This document shows, one piece after another, positions 9,141-17,445 of a stretch of DNA of 64,000 nt. The DNA is from Endobacterium cereale (GTDB taxonomy: Bacteria > Pseudomonadota > Alphaproteobacteria > Rhizobiales > Rhizobiaceae), in contig NZ_WIXI01000050.1 of NCBI RefSeq assembly GCF_009617585.1, forward strand, positions 62,001 to 126,000. The letters are read 5' to 3'. The translations under genes were made by a program, and so were the position numbers. Positions within the stretch are counted from its first letter, which is position 1. Every line of letters begins with the position of its first letter. The notes beneath the pieces were generated by a model. That model was not told the origin of the DNA, searched no databases, and saw only the letters and a list, made by a program, of their open reading frames with translations.

Positions 9141-9164
9141 GCGGCCAGCGCATCCACTGGCCGC
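9141..9164 (-). terminator. Hairpin between uxuA-like gene and nagB
   Basis: GCGGCCAG and CTGGCCGC make a perfect 8-bp stem with an 8-base loop. On the transcribed minus strand it is followed by ATTTTC, a weak U stretch. It could reduce nagB expression relative to the upstream genes. Confidence 0.4.
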
Positions 9165-9172
9165 TCAGGACA

Positions 9173-10153
9173 TCAGATGTGACCCTTGTCCATCGCTTCG
9201 AGAAGGGCGGCGATATAGCCGTAGCAGAACGAGAAGGCTACGCCGACCGGGTCGCGGCCGGCAATCGTCGGCACGTGATCGGGCATGATCATGTATTTGT
9301 AGCCGACTTCCTTGTAGATCTTCAGCGAGCGGATCATGTCCATGTCGCCTTCGTCCGGGAAAGTTTCCATGAAGGAAAGCTTGCCGCCGCGAATGTTGCG
9401 GTAGTGGACGTTGAAGATTTTTTCACGGCTACCGAACCAGCGGATGATGTCGTCGATTTCCTCGCGCGGATTGTCCAGCATTTCGCCGATAGAACCCTGG
9501 CAGAAGTTAAGGCCGTGATACGGATTTTCGCGCATCTGCACGAATTTCTTCAGTCCCTCCACGGTGCCGAGAACGCGGGTGACGCCCTTGTAGCCCGGCG
9601 GCGTGTAGGGGTCGTGCGGGTGGCAGGCGAGGCGGACCTTGTTGCTTTCCGCAACCGGCACGACGCGTTCGAGGAAATAGTCGATGCGCTCCCAGTTCTC
9701 GTCTTCGGACAGAACGCCGGCAAGACCCGGTGCTGCCTCATGGTCGGCCTTGTCCCAACGCCATGCCTCGTTGAGCGAACCGCCGCGACCGCGCTCCATT
9801 TCGGTGCGCGGAATACCGATGATGTTGAGATTATATTTCGCCGCCGGAATGCCGGCCCTGCCGATATTCTCAATCATCGTGCAGACGGCGTCGATCTGGC
9901 GATCGCGATCGGGGCCGCCGAGCAGGATATCCTGATAGGGCGTCTCTTCGATCGGCCGTGACGACATCGGCAGCTGGATCATGTCCAGCGTCAGGCCAAA
10001 ACTTTCGACCTTCTCGCGCTGGCGAAGAATATCGTCGAAGGTCCAGCTTGCCGGCTTGCCCGGCGGGTCGGCGCAGACATTTTTGATGCCGAGTTGCGCC
10101 CAGACGCGAAACTCGTCGTCGTCGCGGGCATCCACCTGTGTTCCGAGATACAT
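9173..10153 (-). CDS. Mannonate dehydratase family protein (UxuA-like)
   Basis: A 326-residue protein resembling UxuA, which dehydrates D-mannonate to 2-keto-3-deoxygluconate with a divalent metal. Seen: the KYNLNIIGIPRTE strand, VRLACHPHDPYTPP (the His/Asp segment typical of UxuA), LNFCQGSIGEM with a metal-site Cys, NVHYRNIRGG and MPDHVP near the C-terminus, all in UxuA order. It is shorter than E. coli UxuA (about 390), so a related sugar-acid dehydratase is possible. It lies between the Dpp-type ATPase gene and nagB, linking uronate and amino-sugar catabolism. Confidence 0.75.
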   Translation of the reverse strand: MYLGTQVDARDDDEFRVWAQLGIKNVCADPPGKPASWTFDDILRQREKVESFGLTLDMIQLPMSSRPIEETPYQDILLGGPDRDRQIDAVCTMIENIGRAGIPAAKYNLNIIGIPRTEMERGRGGSLNEAWRWDKADHEAAPGLAGVLSEDENWERIDYFLERVVPVAESNKVRLACHPHDPYTPPGYKGVTRVLGTVEGLKKFVQMRENPYHGLNFCQGSIGEMLDNPREEIDDIIRWFGSREKIFNVHYRNIRGGKLSFMETFPDEGDMDMIRSLKIYKEVGYKYMIMPDHVPTIAGRDPVGVAFSFCYGYIAALLEAMDKGHI

Positions 10154-10189
10154 ATTGGCCTCGTCATGTTTATCGCTGTGAATGAAAGC

Positions 10190-10204
10190 GGCTCCGCCGG
10201 AGCC
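10190..10204 (-). terminator. Short hairpin between ATPase and uxuA-like genes
   Basis: GGCTCC-GCC-GGAGCC gives a 6-bp perfect stem. On the minus strand it is followed by a short pyrimidine stretch. Weak evidence for an intercistronic structure. Confidence 0.25.
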
Positions 10205-10213
10205 ACTGATTTT

Positions 10214-10951
10214 TCAGATTGCGCTCGCCTCGAACAGCATGCGCGAATAATCGTCGTGGGTGCGGCCCTCGTAGAGGTCGTCTTTGGTCAATTCGTCGAC
10301 GAAAACGCCGCCTTTCATGACCAGAACACGGTCGCACATATGGGCGATGACACCCAGATCGTGGCTGACGAGCACGTAGGTCAGGTTGCGGCTTTCCTTG
10401 AGATCCGCCAGAAGATTGAGCACCTCCGCCTGAACCGAAACGTCGAGCGCCGAGGTCGGCTCGTCGAGTAGGATGATTTCGGGTTCCAGCATCAAGGCAC
10501 GGGCAATCGCCACACGCTGGCGCTGACCGCCGGACAGCTGGTGCGGGAAACGATCGGCAAAAGCGGTCGGCAGACCGACCTGTTCCAGTGCGGGCGCCAC
10601 CTTGTCCCAGCCCTTGCCGCGATCCATGGCGCGGATCGGTTCAGCCAGGACCCGGCTGATCCGGTGGCGGGGATGGATGGAGCCGTAAGGATCCTGAAAC
10701 ACCATCTGCGTCAGCAGCATCTGTTCGCGGGTGCGGTCCTTGTCGACATCGGTGCCGGCGAGATTGATTTTTCCCGTCCAGTGACGGTCGAGGCCGGCGA
10801 GCGAGCGCAGAACCGTCGACTTGCCGCAACCGGATTCGCCGACGATGCCGAGCGTTTCACCCTTGGCAACAGAGAAGGACACGCCTTTCACGACCTGCTT
10901 GGCGGACGTGCCGCTTCCGAAGGAAACGGAAAGATCCTGAACGTCGATCAT
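10214..10951 (-). CDS. Dpp/Opp-type ABC transporter ATPase (second, DppF-like)
   Basis: A 245-residue ATPase. Walker A GESGCGKST at 38-46, signature LSGGQ at 139-143, Walker B IILLDEP at 159-165. It also has FQDPYGSIHPRH after the Q-loop, a mark of the peptide/nickel/oligosaccharide (PepT) family. The usual C-terminal Cys-rich or oligopeptide extension of DppF is missing, so it is shorter than the family norm of about 300-330. It overlaps the other ATPase gene by 4 bases and powers the importer of 10948-15321. Confidence 0.9.
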   Translation of the reverse strand: MIDVQDLSVSFGSGTSAKQVVKGVSFSVAKGETLGIVGESGCGKSTVLRSLAGLDRHWTGKINLAGTDVDKDRTREQMLLTQMVFQDPYGSIHPRHRISRVLAEPIRAMDRGKGWDKVAPALEQVGLPTAFADRFPHQLSGGQRQRVAIARALMLEPEIILLDEPTSALDVSVQAEVLNLLADLKESRNLTYVLVSHDLGVIAHMCDRVLVMKGGVFVDELTKDDLYEGRTHDDYSRMLFEASAI

Positions 10952-11796
10952 GGTCGTGCCTCCACCGCATCGATGGCGTTTCTGTCGAGGGTTTTGAGAC
11001 GCCGCACCGGTGCCTTCAGGTCCGGCATGGCGGCGATCAGACCGCGCGTATAGGGATGCTGTGCCTCTTCGAGAGTAGTCAGTGTTTCCACGACGCGGCC
11101 CTTGTACATGACCATGATGCGCTCGCAGAAGGCGGCGACCATGCGGATGTCATGGCTGATCAGCATCAGGCCAGCATTGTTTTCGCGCACCAGTTCATCG
11201 AGCAGTTTCAGCACATCACCGCGAACAGATACGTCGAGCGCCGAGGTCGGTTCGTCGGCGATGACCATGCGCGGTTTTGCCAAAAGCATCATGGCGATCA
11301 TCACACGCTGGCCCATGCCGCCGGAAATCTGGTGCGGATAGAGCTTCATGGTGCGTTCGATATCGGTGATACGCACGCGTTCCAGCATGGTCGCGGCCAT
11401 CTTGTAGGCTTCGGTCTTGCCGACCTTGAGGTGCAGGATCGCCGCTTCCGCCACCTGTTTGCCGATCGGCAGGACAGGGTTCAGCGAATAACGCGGATCT
11501 TGCATGATCAGCGCCATGCGGTTGCCGCGCAGCGAACGCATCTGTTTTTCCCTGGCGGCAAGCAGCGGCATGCCGTCAAAGGTCAATGTGTCAGCGGTGA
11601 CCCGGCCGATCGGTGGCAACAACCGCATGACGGCACGGCCGAGCGTCGATTTGCCCGAGCCGCTTTCGCCGACGATGCCGAGACGTTCGGCCTTCAGGTC
11701 GAAGCTGACGCCATCGACGGCGGGTTTCGCGTAGCGGCCAAAATGCACCGACAGGTTTTTGACCGAAAGAATGGTGTCTTGATCAGGAGCGTGCAT
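10948..11796 (-). CDS. Dpp/Opp-type ABC transporter ATPase (first, DppD-like)
   Basis: A 282-residue ATPase with Walker A GESGSGKST at about 43-51, a variant signature ISGGMGQR, and Walker B VIADEPTSALD, as is usual for DppD partners. The ATG at 11796 is chosen; the frame is open to 11847, but those codons only shadow the permease C-terminus, which overlaps the gene by 14 bases. It pairs with the DppF-like ATPase to form the heterodimer. Confidence 0.9.
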   Translation of the reverse strand: MHAPDQDTILSVKNLSVHFGRYAKPAVDGVSFDLKAERLGIVGESGSGKSTLGRAVMRLLPPIGRVTADTLTFDGMPLLAAREKQMRSLRGNRMALIMQDPRYSLNPVLPIGKQVAEAAILHLKVGKTEAYKMAATMLERVRITDIERTMKLYPHQISGGMGQRVMIAMMLLAKPRMVIADEPTSALDVSVRGDVLKLLDELVRENNAGLMLISHDIRMVAAFCERIMVMYKGRVVETLTTLEEAQHPYTRGLIAAMPDLKAPVRRLKTLDRNAIDAVEARP

Positions 11797-12679
11797 GGCG
11801 GGGATCCAGAAGGTCGCGCAGCGTATCGCCGACAAGGTTGAAGGCAAGGCTGGTGATCAGGATGGCGAGGCCCGGCATGACCGCCACCCACCAGTGATCC
11901 AGCATGAACTTGCGTCCGCTCGAAATCATCGCACCCCATTCCGGTGCCGGCGGCTGGGCACCAAGGCCGAGGAAGCCGAGCGAGGCCGCCGTCAGGATGA
12001 TACCGGCCATGTTGAGCGTCAGGCGCACGACAACGGAGGGAATGCACATCGGCGCGATGTAAAGGAAGAGCAGGCGCATCGGCGAGGCGCCGTAAAGTCG
12101 AGCCGCCGCAACGTAGTCGGTGTTGCGCACGATCAGTGCTTCGGCACGGGCGAGGCGGGCAATCGCCGGCCAGCTGGTCAGCGAGATCGCGATGACGGCC
12201 GTGCCGAGACCAGCCCCCAGTGCCGCCGCAAAGGCAAGCGCCAGGATCAGCGACGGAAAGGACAGGACGATATCGGTGAAACGCATCAGGATCGCATCTG
12301 TGCGTCCGCCAACGAAGCCGGACACGACGCCGACGATCAGCCCGATCGGGCCGACGATCAGGGTTACCGACATGATGGTCGAGATGGTGATGCGTGCGCC
12401 GTAGACCAGGCGTGAAAAGATGTCACGACCGAATTCGTCAGTGCCTGCCAGATGCGAGAGGCTCGGGGGCAGGAAGGCGGCCTGCAAATTCTGCACGGCC
12501 GGATCGTATGGTGCGATCAGAGGCGCGAAAAGTGCCAACACCAGCAGTACGAAAAGAACGAAGAAACCACAAAGGCCAACGGGTTCGCGTGACAGCTTTT
12601 CCCAAATAGGTGCAAGCGCCGAAAGGATGGCTGAACGCGGCCGGGTGACCGGTTCGGAAGAGGGAATTTGCGCGCTCAT
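11783..12679 (-). CDS. Dpp-type ABC transporter permease (DppC-like)
   Basis: A 298-residue inner-membrane permease. After a cytoplasmic N-terminus with one membrane helix (LCGFFVLFVLLVLALFAPL) comes HLAGTDEFGRDIFSRLVYGARI, the DppC hallmark, then about five more helices and the ATPase-docking loop around DYVAAARLYGASPMRLLFLYI. It overlaps the DppB-like gene by 4 bases. Confidence 0.92.
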   Translation of the reverse strand: MSAQIPSSEPVTRPRSAILSALAPIWEKLSREPVGLCGFFVLFVLLVLALFAPLIAPYDPAVQNLQAAFLPPSLSHLAGTDEFGRDIFSRLVYGARITISTIMSVTLIVGPIGLIVGVVSGFVGGRTDAILMRFTDIVLSFPSLILALAFAAALGAGLGTAVIAISLTSWPAIARLARAEALIVRNTDYVAAARLYGASPMRLLFLYIAPMCIPSVVVRLTLNMAGIILTAASLGFLGLGAQPPAPEWGAMISSGRKFMLDHWWVAVMPGLAILITSLAFNLVGDTLRDLLDPRHARS

Positions 12680-13704
12680 TGCGTCACCTCGCGGGTGCGC
12701 GGATCAAGAACCAGATAGGCAAGATCCGAGATGAAGTTCAAGGCCATGAAGATGGCGCCGATGATAAGAGTGCCGGCGAGGATGGCGTTCATGTCGCCGA
12801 TCATCAAAGCATTGGTCATGTATTGCCCGATACCCGGCCAGGAGAAGACGATTTCGGTAACCACGGCGCCTTCAAGCAATGTGCCGTAGGAGATGGCAAG
12901 GACAGTAACCAGCTGTACCGCGATGTTCGGCAGAAGGTGGCCGACAACGATCCGGCCGCTGGATGCGCCCTTGGCGCGGGCAGCCGTCACATAGTCCTGG
13001 TTCAGCTGCTCCAGCGTAAAACTGCGGGTCATGCGCGTGATGTAGGCCATCGCCGAATAGGCAAGGATGCAGGCCGGCAGGATGATGTGGTGGACGGCGT
13101 TCCAGAAGGTTTCCGTGTCACCGACCAGCAGGCTGTCTACCAGAAGCAGGCCGGTCTGTGGCTCGATGAGGCCGTCGAGATAGGTATCGACACGACCCGG
13201 TCCACCCACCCAGGCAAGGCCCGCGTAAAAGATGACGAGGCCGACGACGCCGAACCAGAAGACCGGGATGGAATGCCCGACCAGCGAAATGACGCGGGCG
13301 ACCTGGTCGATCCAGGTGTCTCGGTAGAAAGCCGCGACCATGCCGAGCGGCACGCCGATGACCGTCGAGATGATCACGGCAAGCGTTGCCAGTTCCAGCG
13401 TGGCCGGAAAGGCCTGCGCCAGATCCTTGGTGACCGGATTGCCGGTCAGGATCGCCGTGCCGAGGTCGCCCTGCAGCAGTGATGTCAGGTAGATCCAGAA
13501 CTGCTGGTAAATCGGCAGATCGAGACCGAGCTTCTGCCGCATCGCTTCGAATGCGGCAGGGTCCGCCAGCTCACCGACGATCGCCCCGACCGGATCGGTC
13601 GGGAGAACCCGGCCGATCACGAAGGTCACGACAAGCAGGGCAAACAGGCTGACAACCAGCTGTCCGAGCCGCCGTGTGAGTTCTAAAAGGGAAAATTCCT
13701 TCAT
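12676..13704 (-). CDS. Dpp-type ABC transporter permease (DppB-like)
   Basis: A 342-residue permease with the DppB N-terminal helix and the motif FVIGRVLPTDPVGAIVG, a long periplasmic loop, YITRMTRSFTLEQLNQDYVTAARAKG (coupling loop) and VVTEIVFSWPGIGQYM near the end. It follows the binding-protein gene by 15 bases. Confidence 0.92.
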   Translation of the reverse strand: MKEFSLLELTRRLGQLVVSLFALLVVTFVIGRVLPTDPVGAIVGELADPAAFEAMRQKLGLDLPIYQQFWIYLTSLLQGDLGTAILTGNPVTKDLAQAFPATLELATLAVIISTVIGVPLGMVAAFYRDTWIDQVARVISLVGHSIPVFWFGVVGLVIFYAGLAWVGGPGRVDTYLDGLIEPQTGLLLVDSLLVGDTETFWNAVHHIILPACILAYSAMAYITRMTRSFTLEQLNQDYVTAARAKGASSGRIVVGHLLPNIAVQLVTVLAISYGTLLEGAVVTEIVFSWPGIGQYMTNALMIGDMNAILAGTLIIGAIFMALNFISDLAYLVLDPRTREVTQ

Positions 13705-13719
13705 GATCGGCCGTCTCGC

Positions 13720-15321
13720 TTACTTCGCGTCCGTCTTCGTTACGTTCTCCAGTCGGTTCAACGACCAGAGGTTCGTGGCATAGCCCTGAACGCCGGCATT
13801 GAGAACGATCGGCGTGAAGGATTCGAACATCGGCAGAACCGCAGGCTTCTGGGCGATGAACATTTCCTGCAGCTGCTTGATCATCTCGGCGCGCTTGGCT
13901 TCGTCACGCTCGCTGTTGGCCTTGTTGCGCAGGTCGTTCAGCTCCGGAATGTCCCAGCCCGAACGCCAGACGAAATTGCCGGCATTCTTGGCTTCCAGAC
14001 GATTGTCCGGGTTGGTGACGAAATCGTTCATCGCGCCCAGTGCATTCGGCATGATGGCGGTTGCCTGCGGCAGCAGCAGATCGAAATCGCGGGCACGGTG
14101 CGAGGCGACGATATCGGCGCCATTGCCCTGCTTGATCTCGACCTTGATACCGATCTGGGCAAGATTTGCCTGAAGGGCGGTAGCGATATCAACGCGCGGT
14201 GCCTGTGCGATCGTCTTCAGCGTCAGCGAGAAACCATCCGGGTAACCGGCCTTGGCCAGCATTTCCTTGGCCTTTTCCGGCTGCAGCGAATAGTCGGGGT
14301 TGGCAATCGCGCCCTTCCAGTCTTCCGGCACCGGAACGTTGCGCTGGCGGCCGTAAGGGCCGAGAATGGTGTCGGCGATGCCCTTGTAATCGATGCCGTA
14401 GGCGATCGCTTCACGCACTTCCGGCTTCGACAGCGGCTCCTTGCCGGCATTCATGGCGAGAACGAAAAAACCGCCGATCTTGATCTGCTCGATCTTGAAC
14501 TTCGTGTTGGTCATGAAGGATTTGACGTCGGGCGCGCTCAGAGCATTGGCGATGTCGATATCGCCGCGTTCCAGCATCAGGCGGGCGGTCTGGCTTTCCG
14601 GCACATGGCGCATGATGACGCGCGTCATTGTCGGTGCCTTGCCCCAATAGGCCTTGTTGGCTTCGAGAATGACGGTTTCGTTCGGAACCCAGCGGCGCAG
14701 CACGAACGGGCCGGAGCCGGCGGTGTTGGTGCGCAGCCATTCGTTGCCGTAATCGTTGTTGGCAACGTGTTTCTGCACCTCGACGCTGTCGACCACGCTC
14801 GAAACGCCCATGGCGAGGCGGTAGATCAGGTCCTCGGCGATAACGCGGTCGGTCAGTTCGATGCGGAAGGTTTTTTCGTCAACGGCCTTAGCCAGCGTCT
14901 CGATGTTGTCGGCGGTGTAGCCGGCGCTTTTCAGATACTGCGAGGCAGACTGATTGAGCTTCAGGAGACGGGTCAGCGAAAAGACGACATCATTGGCCGT
15001 AACCGGATTGCCTGAAGCAAATTTTGCATCGCGCAGATGGAAGGTGACGCCCTTCTCATCAACTTCCCAACGCTCGGCCAGCTGCGGCTTGACGGTATTG
15101 CCATCGGCATCGTCGGAATAGACCAGACGATCGTAGGTCGCCGCCAGAATTTCCTGCGTTTTTGCTTCCGTGCCCTGCTGCGGATCGACCGACAGGACCT
15201 GTGCCAGCGAAGTGCCGATCACCAGCTGGTTTTTCGGCGTTTCGGCCATGGCGGCCGGTGCCGTGGAAAGCGCGATGGCGAAGGCGACGCCGGTCAGCAG
15301 CTTCGAGCTGAAATGTTGCAT
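13720..15321 (-). CDS. ABC transporter substrate-binding protein, family 5 (Dpp/Opp type)
   Basis: A 533-residue periplasmic protein. The signal peptide ends at AMA about 27 residues in, and the family 5 core follows: SVDPQQGTEAKTQEILAATYDRL, a V-FHLRDAKFASGNPVTANDVVFSL block, and EAIAYGIDYKGIADTILGPYG. Family 5 proteins bind peptides but also oligosaccharides; with nagB, a GlcNAc-kinase-like gene and a UxuA-like gene in the operon, an oligosaccharide ligand is inferred. ATG 15321 is chosen for the strong GGAGGG 6-7 bases before it. Confidence 0.9.
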   Translation of the reverse strand: MQHFSSKLLTGVAFAIALSTAPAAMAETPKNQLVIGTSLAQVLSVDPQQGTEAKTQEILAATYDRLVYSDDADGNTVKPQLAERWEVDEKGVTFHLRDAKFASGNPVTANDVVFSLTRLLKLNQSASQYLKSAGYTADNIETLAKAVDEKTFRIELTDRVIAEDLIYRLAMGVSSVVDSVEVQKHVANNDYGNEWLRTNTAGSGPFVLRRWVPNETVILEANKAYWGKAPTMTRVIMRHVPESQTARLMLERGDIDIANALSAPDVKSFMTNTKFKIEQIKIGGFFVLAMNAGKEPLSKPEVREAIAYGIDYKGIADTILGPYGRQRNVPVPEDWKGAIANPDYSLQPEKAKEMLAKAGYPDGFSLTLKTIAQAPRVDIATALQANLAQIGIKVEIKQGNGADIVASHRARDFDLLLPQATAIMPNALGAMNDFVTNPDNRLEAKNAGNFVWRSGWDIPELNDLRNKANSERDEAKRAEMIKQLQEMFIAQKPAVLPMFESFTPIVLNAGVQGYATNLWSLNRLENVTKTDAK

Positions 15322-15334
15322 GAAATTCCCTCCG

Positions 15335-16291
15335 TTAGATTGAGACACGATTTGCCACAGGCTGATCGGTCTTCGTAGTTCCCGTTTGCGATGTTATGTG
15401 GATTTGTCTGGCAAGATTTAGCGCGCCCCTGACCGGTGGATCGGTCAGAAGCGCGGTTTCCGTCGAAGCGCCGAGCAGGCGGCGGACTTCTCTGGTGAAC
15501 GCGGTAAAAAGTGCGGGCTGGCCGGTGATGACGCCACCGGCGCAAACGATCGTTTCGACGTCGCCACCGCGCCGCTGCAAAAGCGCGACGAGTTCGGCAA
15601 GCGCAAGCGCGTGATTATCAATGATTTTCTGCGCACGCGCAGAACCGTGTTCGGCGGCCTCGAACACCAGATGCGCGGCCTGCGACCAGATGCGTGGATC
15701 GATGGTTGAAAAGGCGTGGGTCAGCCCATGCGGGTGATCGAGGCCGAAATGGGCAAGAAGATCGTCGCTCAGCGGATCGGGCTCACCCTTGTCATAGGCA
15801 TCCAGAACCTGTTTTGCGGCATCACGAACGATACCGACGGCGCCACCTTCGTCGCCAAAAATCCAGCCCCAGCCACCTACGGTCAATGTCGTGTCGCCAA
15901 CGGTCGCCGTTGCCGACGATCCCGTGCCGGCAATGACGCCGGTGCCGGAGGATTTTCCGTAGGCAAGGATCAGAAGGCTCGAATCGTTGAGAATATGCAC
16001 GACCGGATAATGGGCGGTGAGCGGGCCACGCAAGACCGCTTCCTGTTCGGGACTGTCATTGCCATGCACACCGGCGACGATCACGACGGGGTTGCCGAAC
16101 GGCGCGGCCATTGTCTGCACTGTGGACAAGAGAATGTCTGCGCGTGTCGCATCATCGAGATTGGCCCAGCCGGTATTCGGCTGCACGTCGTCTGCCAGTA
16201 TTTGGCCATCCAGCGCCGATGCGATCTGGATATGTATCTTGCTGCCGCCGGCATCGATGCCGACAAGCAAAGGGGTTTGAAAATCGCTCAT
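15335..16291 (-). CDS. N-acetylglucosamine kinase-like protein (BadF/BadG/BcrA ATPase family)
   Basis: A 318-residue ASKHA-fold ATPase. Phosphate-1 motif VGIDAGGSKIHIQI is at residues 9-22, a central HILNDSSL stretch follows, then GVIAGTGSSATA (phosphate-2) and VGGWGWIFGDEGGA, diagnostic of GlcNAc/glucosamine kinases of this family. It would phosphorylate the imported amino sugar for NagB. It lacks the Cys residues of the benzoyl-CoA reductase activators. It overlaps the SIS gene by 4 bases. Confidence 0.85.
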   Translation of the reverse strand: MSDFQTPLLVGIDAGGSKIHIQIASALDGQILADDVQPNTGWANLDDATRADILLSTVQTMAAPFGNPVVIVAGVHGNDSPEQEAVLRGPLTAHYPVVHILNDSSLLILAYGKSSGTGVIAGTGSSATATVGDTTLTVGGWGWIFGDEGGAVGIVRDAAKQVLDAYDKGEPDPLSDDLLAHFGLDHPHGLTHAFSTIDPRIWSQAAHLVFEAAEHGSARAQKIIDNHALALAELVALLQRRGGDVETIVCAGGVITGQPALFTAFTREVRRLLGASTETALLTDPPVRGALNLARQIHITSQTGTTKTDQPVANRVSI

Positions 16292-17328
16292 AATGTATTC
16301 GTCAAATGATCAGTTTTGGTATCGATGCGTTGAAACGCCGCTTCATTGATGTCGAAACCGCGAATGTCGGCGGCGTGAAGCGTCAGTTTCTGGGCTATGA
16401 ATGTGGAGGCGATTGCAAAGGGAATGGCATCGGCTGGCGCGAACGGCAGAACCAGCCCGTGGCTGCAGCCGGTGCAGTCGGCGGTGTCTTTTCCGGTCAC
16501 GAAGGCCAGTCGTTGTGTTCGCTCGGAAAGCTGGGAAATCAGCTGTGCTTCACGGTTTGCGCCAAACAGCAGGTGTGCGCCCGGGCCGGCTGCATCCATC
16601 GGGCCATGCAGGTATTGCCGCGTTTCCATCGCCGTCGCAAACAGCCTCGGCCCCTCACGCAGCATCAGCACGCCTTCTTCCGCGACCGACATCAGAGGGG
16701 CAGGCGCGACGATATCGATGCTCGCAGAGTAAAGAAGCATTTCCGACATGCTGCGGATTTCGGCGTCCAGACGATCAGCCGTTTCGGCCGCAAGCGCGAT
16801 CTGTTGCTTCCAGTGTTCGGTCCGGTTCCGGCCTGTCCATTGGTCGAGCAGCATGGCCAGCGCCAGCATCGTGCCGGTGAAACTGACAAAGGAGACGGAA
16901 CTGTCGGAAAGATTGCCGAGGTTGATTTCCCGGCCGCACAATGTGCCGAGCGGAGAGGGGCTGTAATTGGTGATTGCCACCTGATCGGCGCCCGCGCCAT
17001 GGCGCACGAGATCGACAACTTCGGCGCTGCGGCCGCTCTGGGAAATCAGGACTGTCAGGCCATGATGGCCCGACAGTCCTGCCGGAAGCTCGCTTGGGAG
17101 AAAACGGTGAGCATCCAGTCCATGGCGACGCATTTCATAAACGGCGGTGGCGGCGGCCGCGTGGCTTGCACCTATGCCGACCACGGTCACACGCGAAGGT
17201 TTTTCAAGGCGAGCCCGCCGGAACTGATCGTCGAGCCTGTCGACCATCGCGATCAGTTCGTCGGCCTGCGTGGCATAGGATGCCAGCGCCGAAATCCATT
17301 CGCGTTTGGGAAAAACCGCCGTGTTCAA
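16288..17328 (-). CDS. SIS-domain sugar isomerase/deaminase (AgaS/GlmS-C-like)
   Basis: A 346-residue protein with two SIS domains. The first holds VVGIGASHAAAA (about 48-59), LISQSGRSAEVVDL (phosphosugar-binding Ser/Thr loop) and DSSVSFVSFTGTMLAL; the second runs from about 190. Relatives deaminate or isomerise hexosamine phosphates. With nagB also in the operon, the two could act on different amino-sugar phosphates. It is the first gene of the minus-strand operon, whose promoter must lie in the 117-base gap shared with the ROK regulator. Confidence 0.8.
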   Translation of the reverse strand: MNTAVFPKREWISALASYATQADELIAMVDRLDDQFRRARLEKPSRVTVVGIGASHAAAATAVYEMRRHGLDAHRFLPSELPAGLSGHHGLTVLISQSGRSAEVVDLVRHGAGADQVAITNYSPSPLGTLCGREINLGNLSDSSVSFVSFTGTMLALAMLLDQWTGRNRTEHWKQQIALAAETADRLDAEIRSMSEMLLYSASIDIVAPAPLMSVAEEGVLMLREGPRLFATAMETRQYLHGPMDAAGPGAHLLFGANREAQLISQLSERTQRLAFVTGKDTADCTGCSHGLVLPFAPADAIPFAIASTFIAQKLTLHAADIRGFDINEAAFQRIDTKTDHLTNTL

Positions 17329-17354
17329 AATTCTCCACCCCCTCCTTGAGATAA

Positions 17355-17375
17355 ATTAAAGTTATCGACTTTAAT
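17355..17375. promoter_or_regulatory. Candidate ROK-regulator operator
   Basis: ATTAAAGT and ACTTTAAT flank TATCG in the gap between the divergent SIS and ROK genes. AT-rich inverted repeats of this kind resemble NagC/Mlc-type sites. It is very AT-rich against the G+C-rich surroundings. Confidence 0.6.
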
Positions 17376-17445
17376 AAATGCGTCAAGCATCTTTTGCGAA
17401 ATCCCCGCGTCGGCTACACAAGGGTGTGATTTGATGGAGAAATTA

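Noticed and set aside
10214..15321. Assignment of the Dpp-type importers as dipeptide transporters
   Set aside because: Family membership is clear, but the operon partners are sugar enzymes; naming them dpp would mislead about the substrate.
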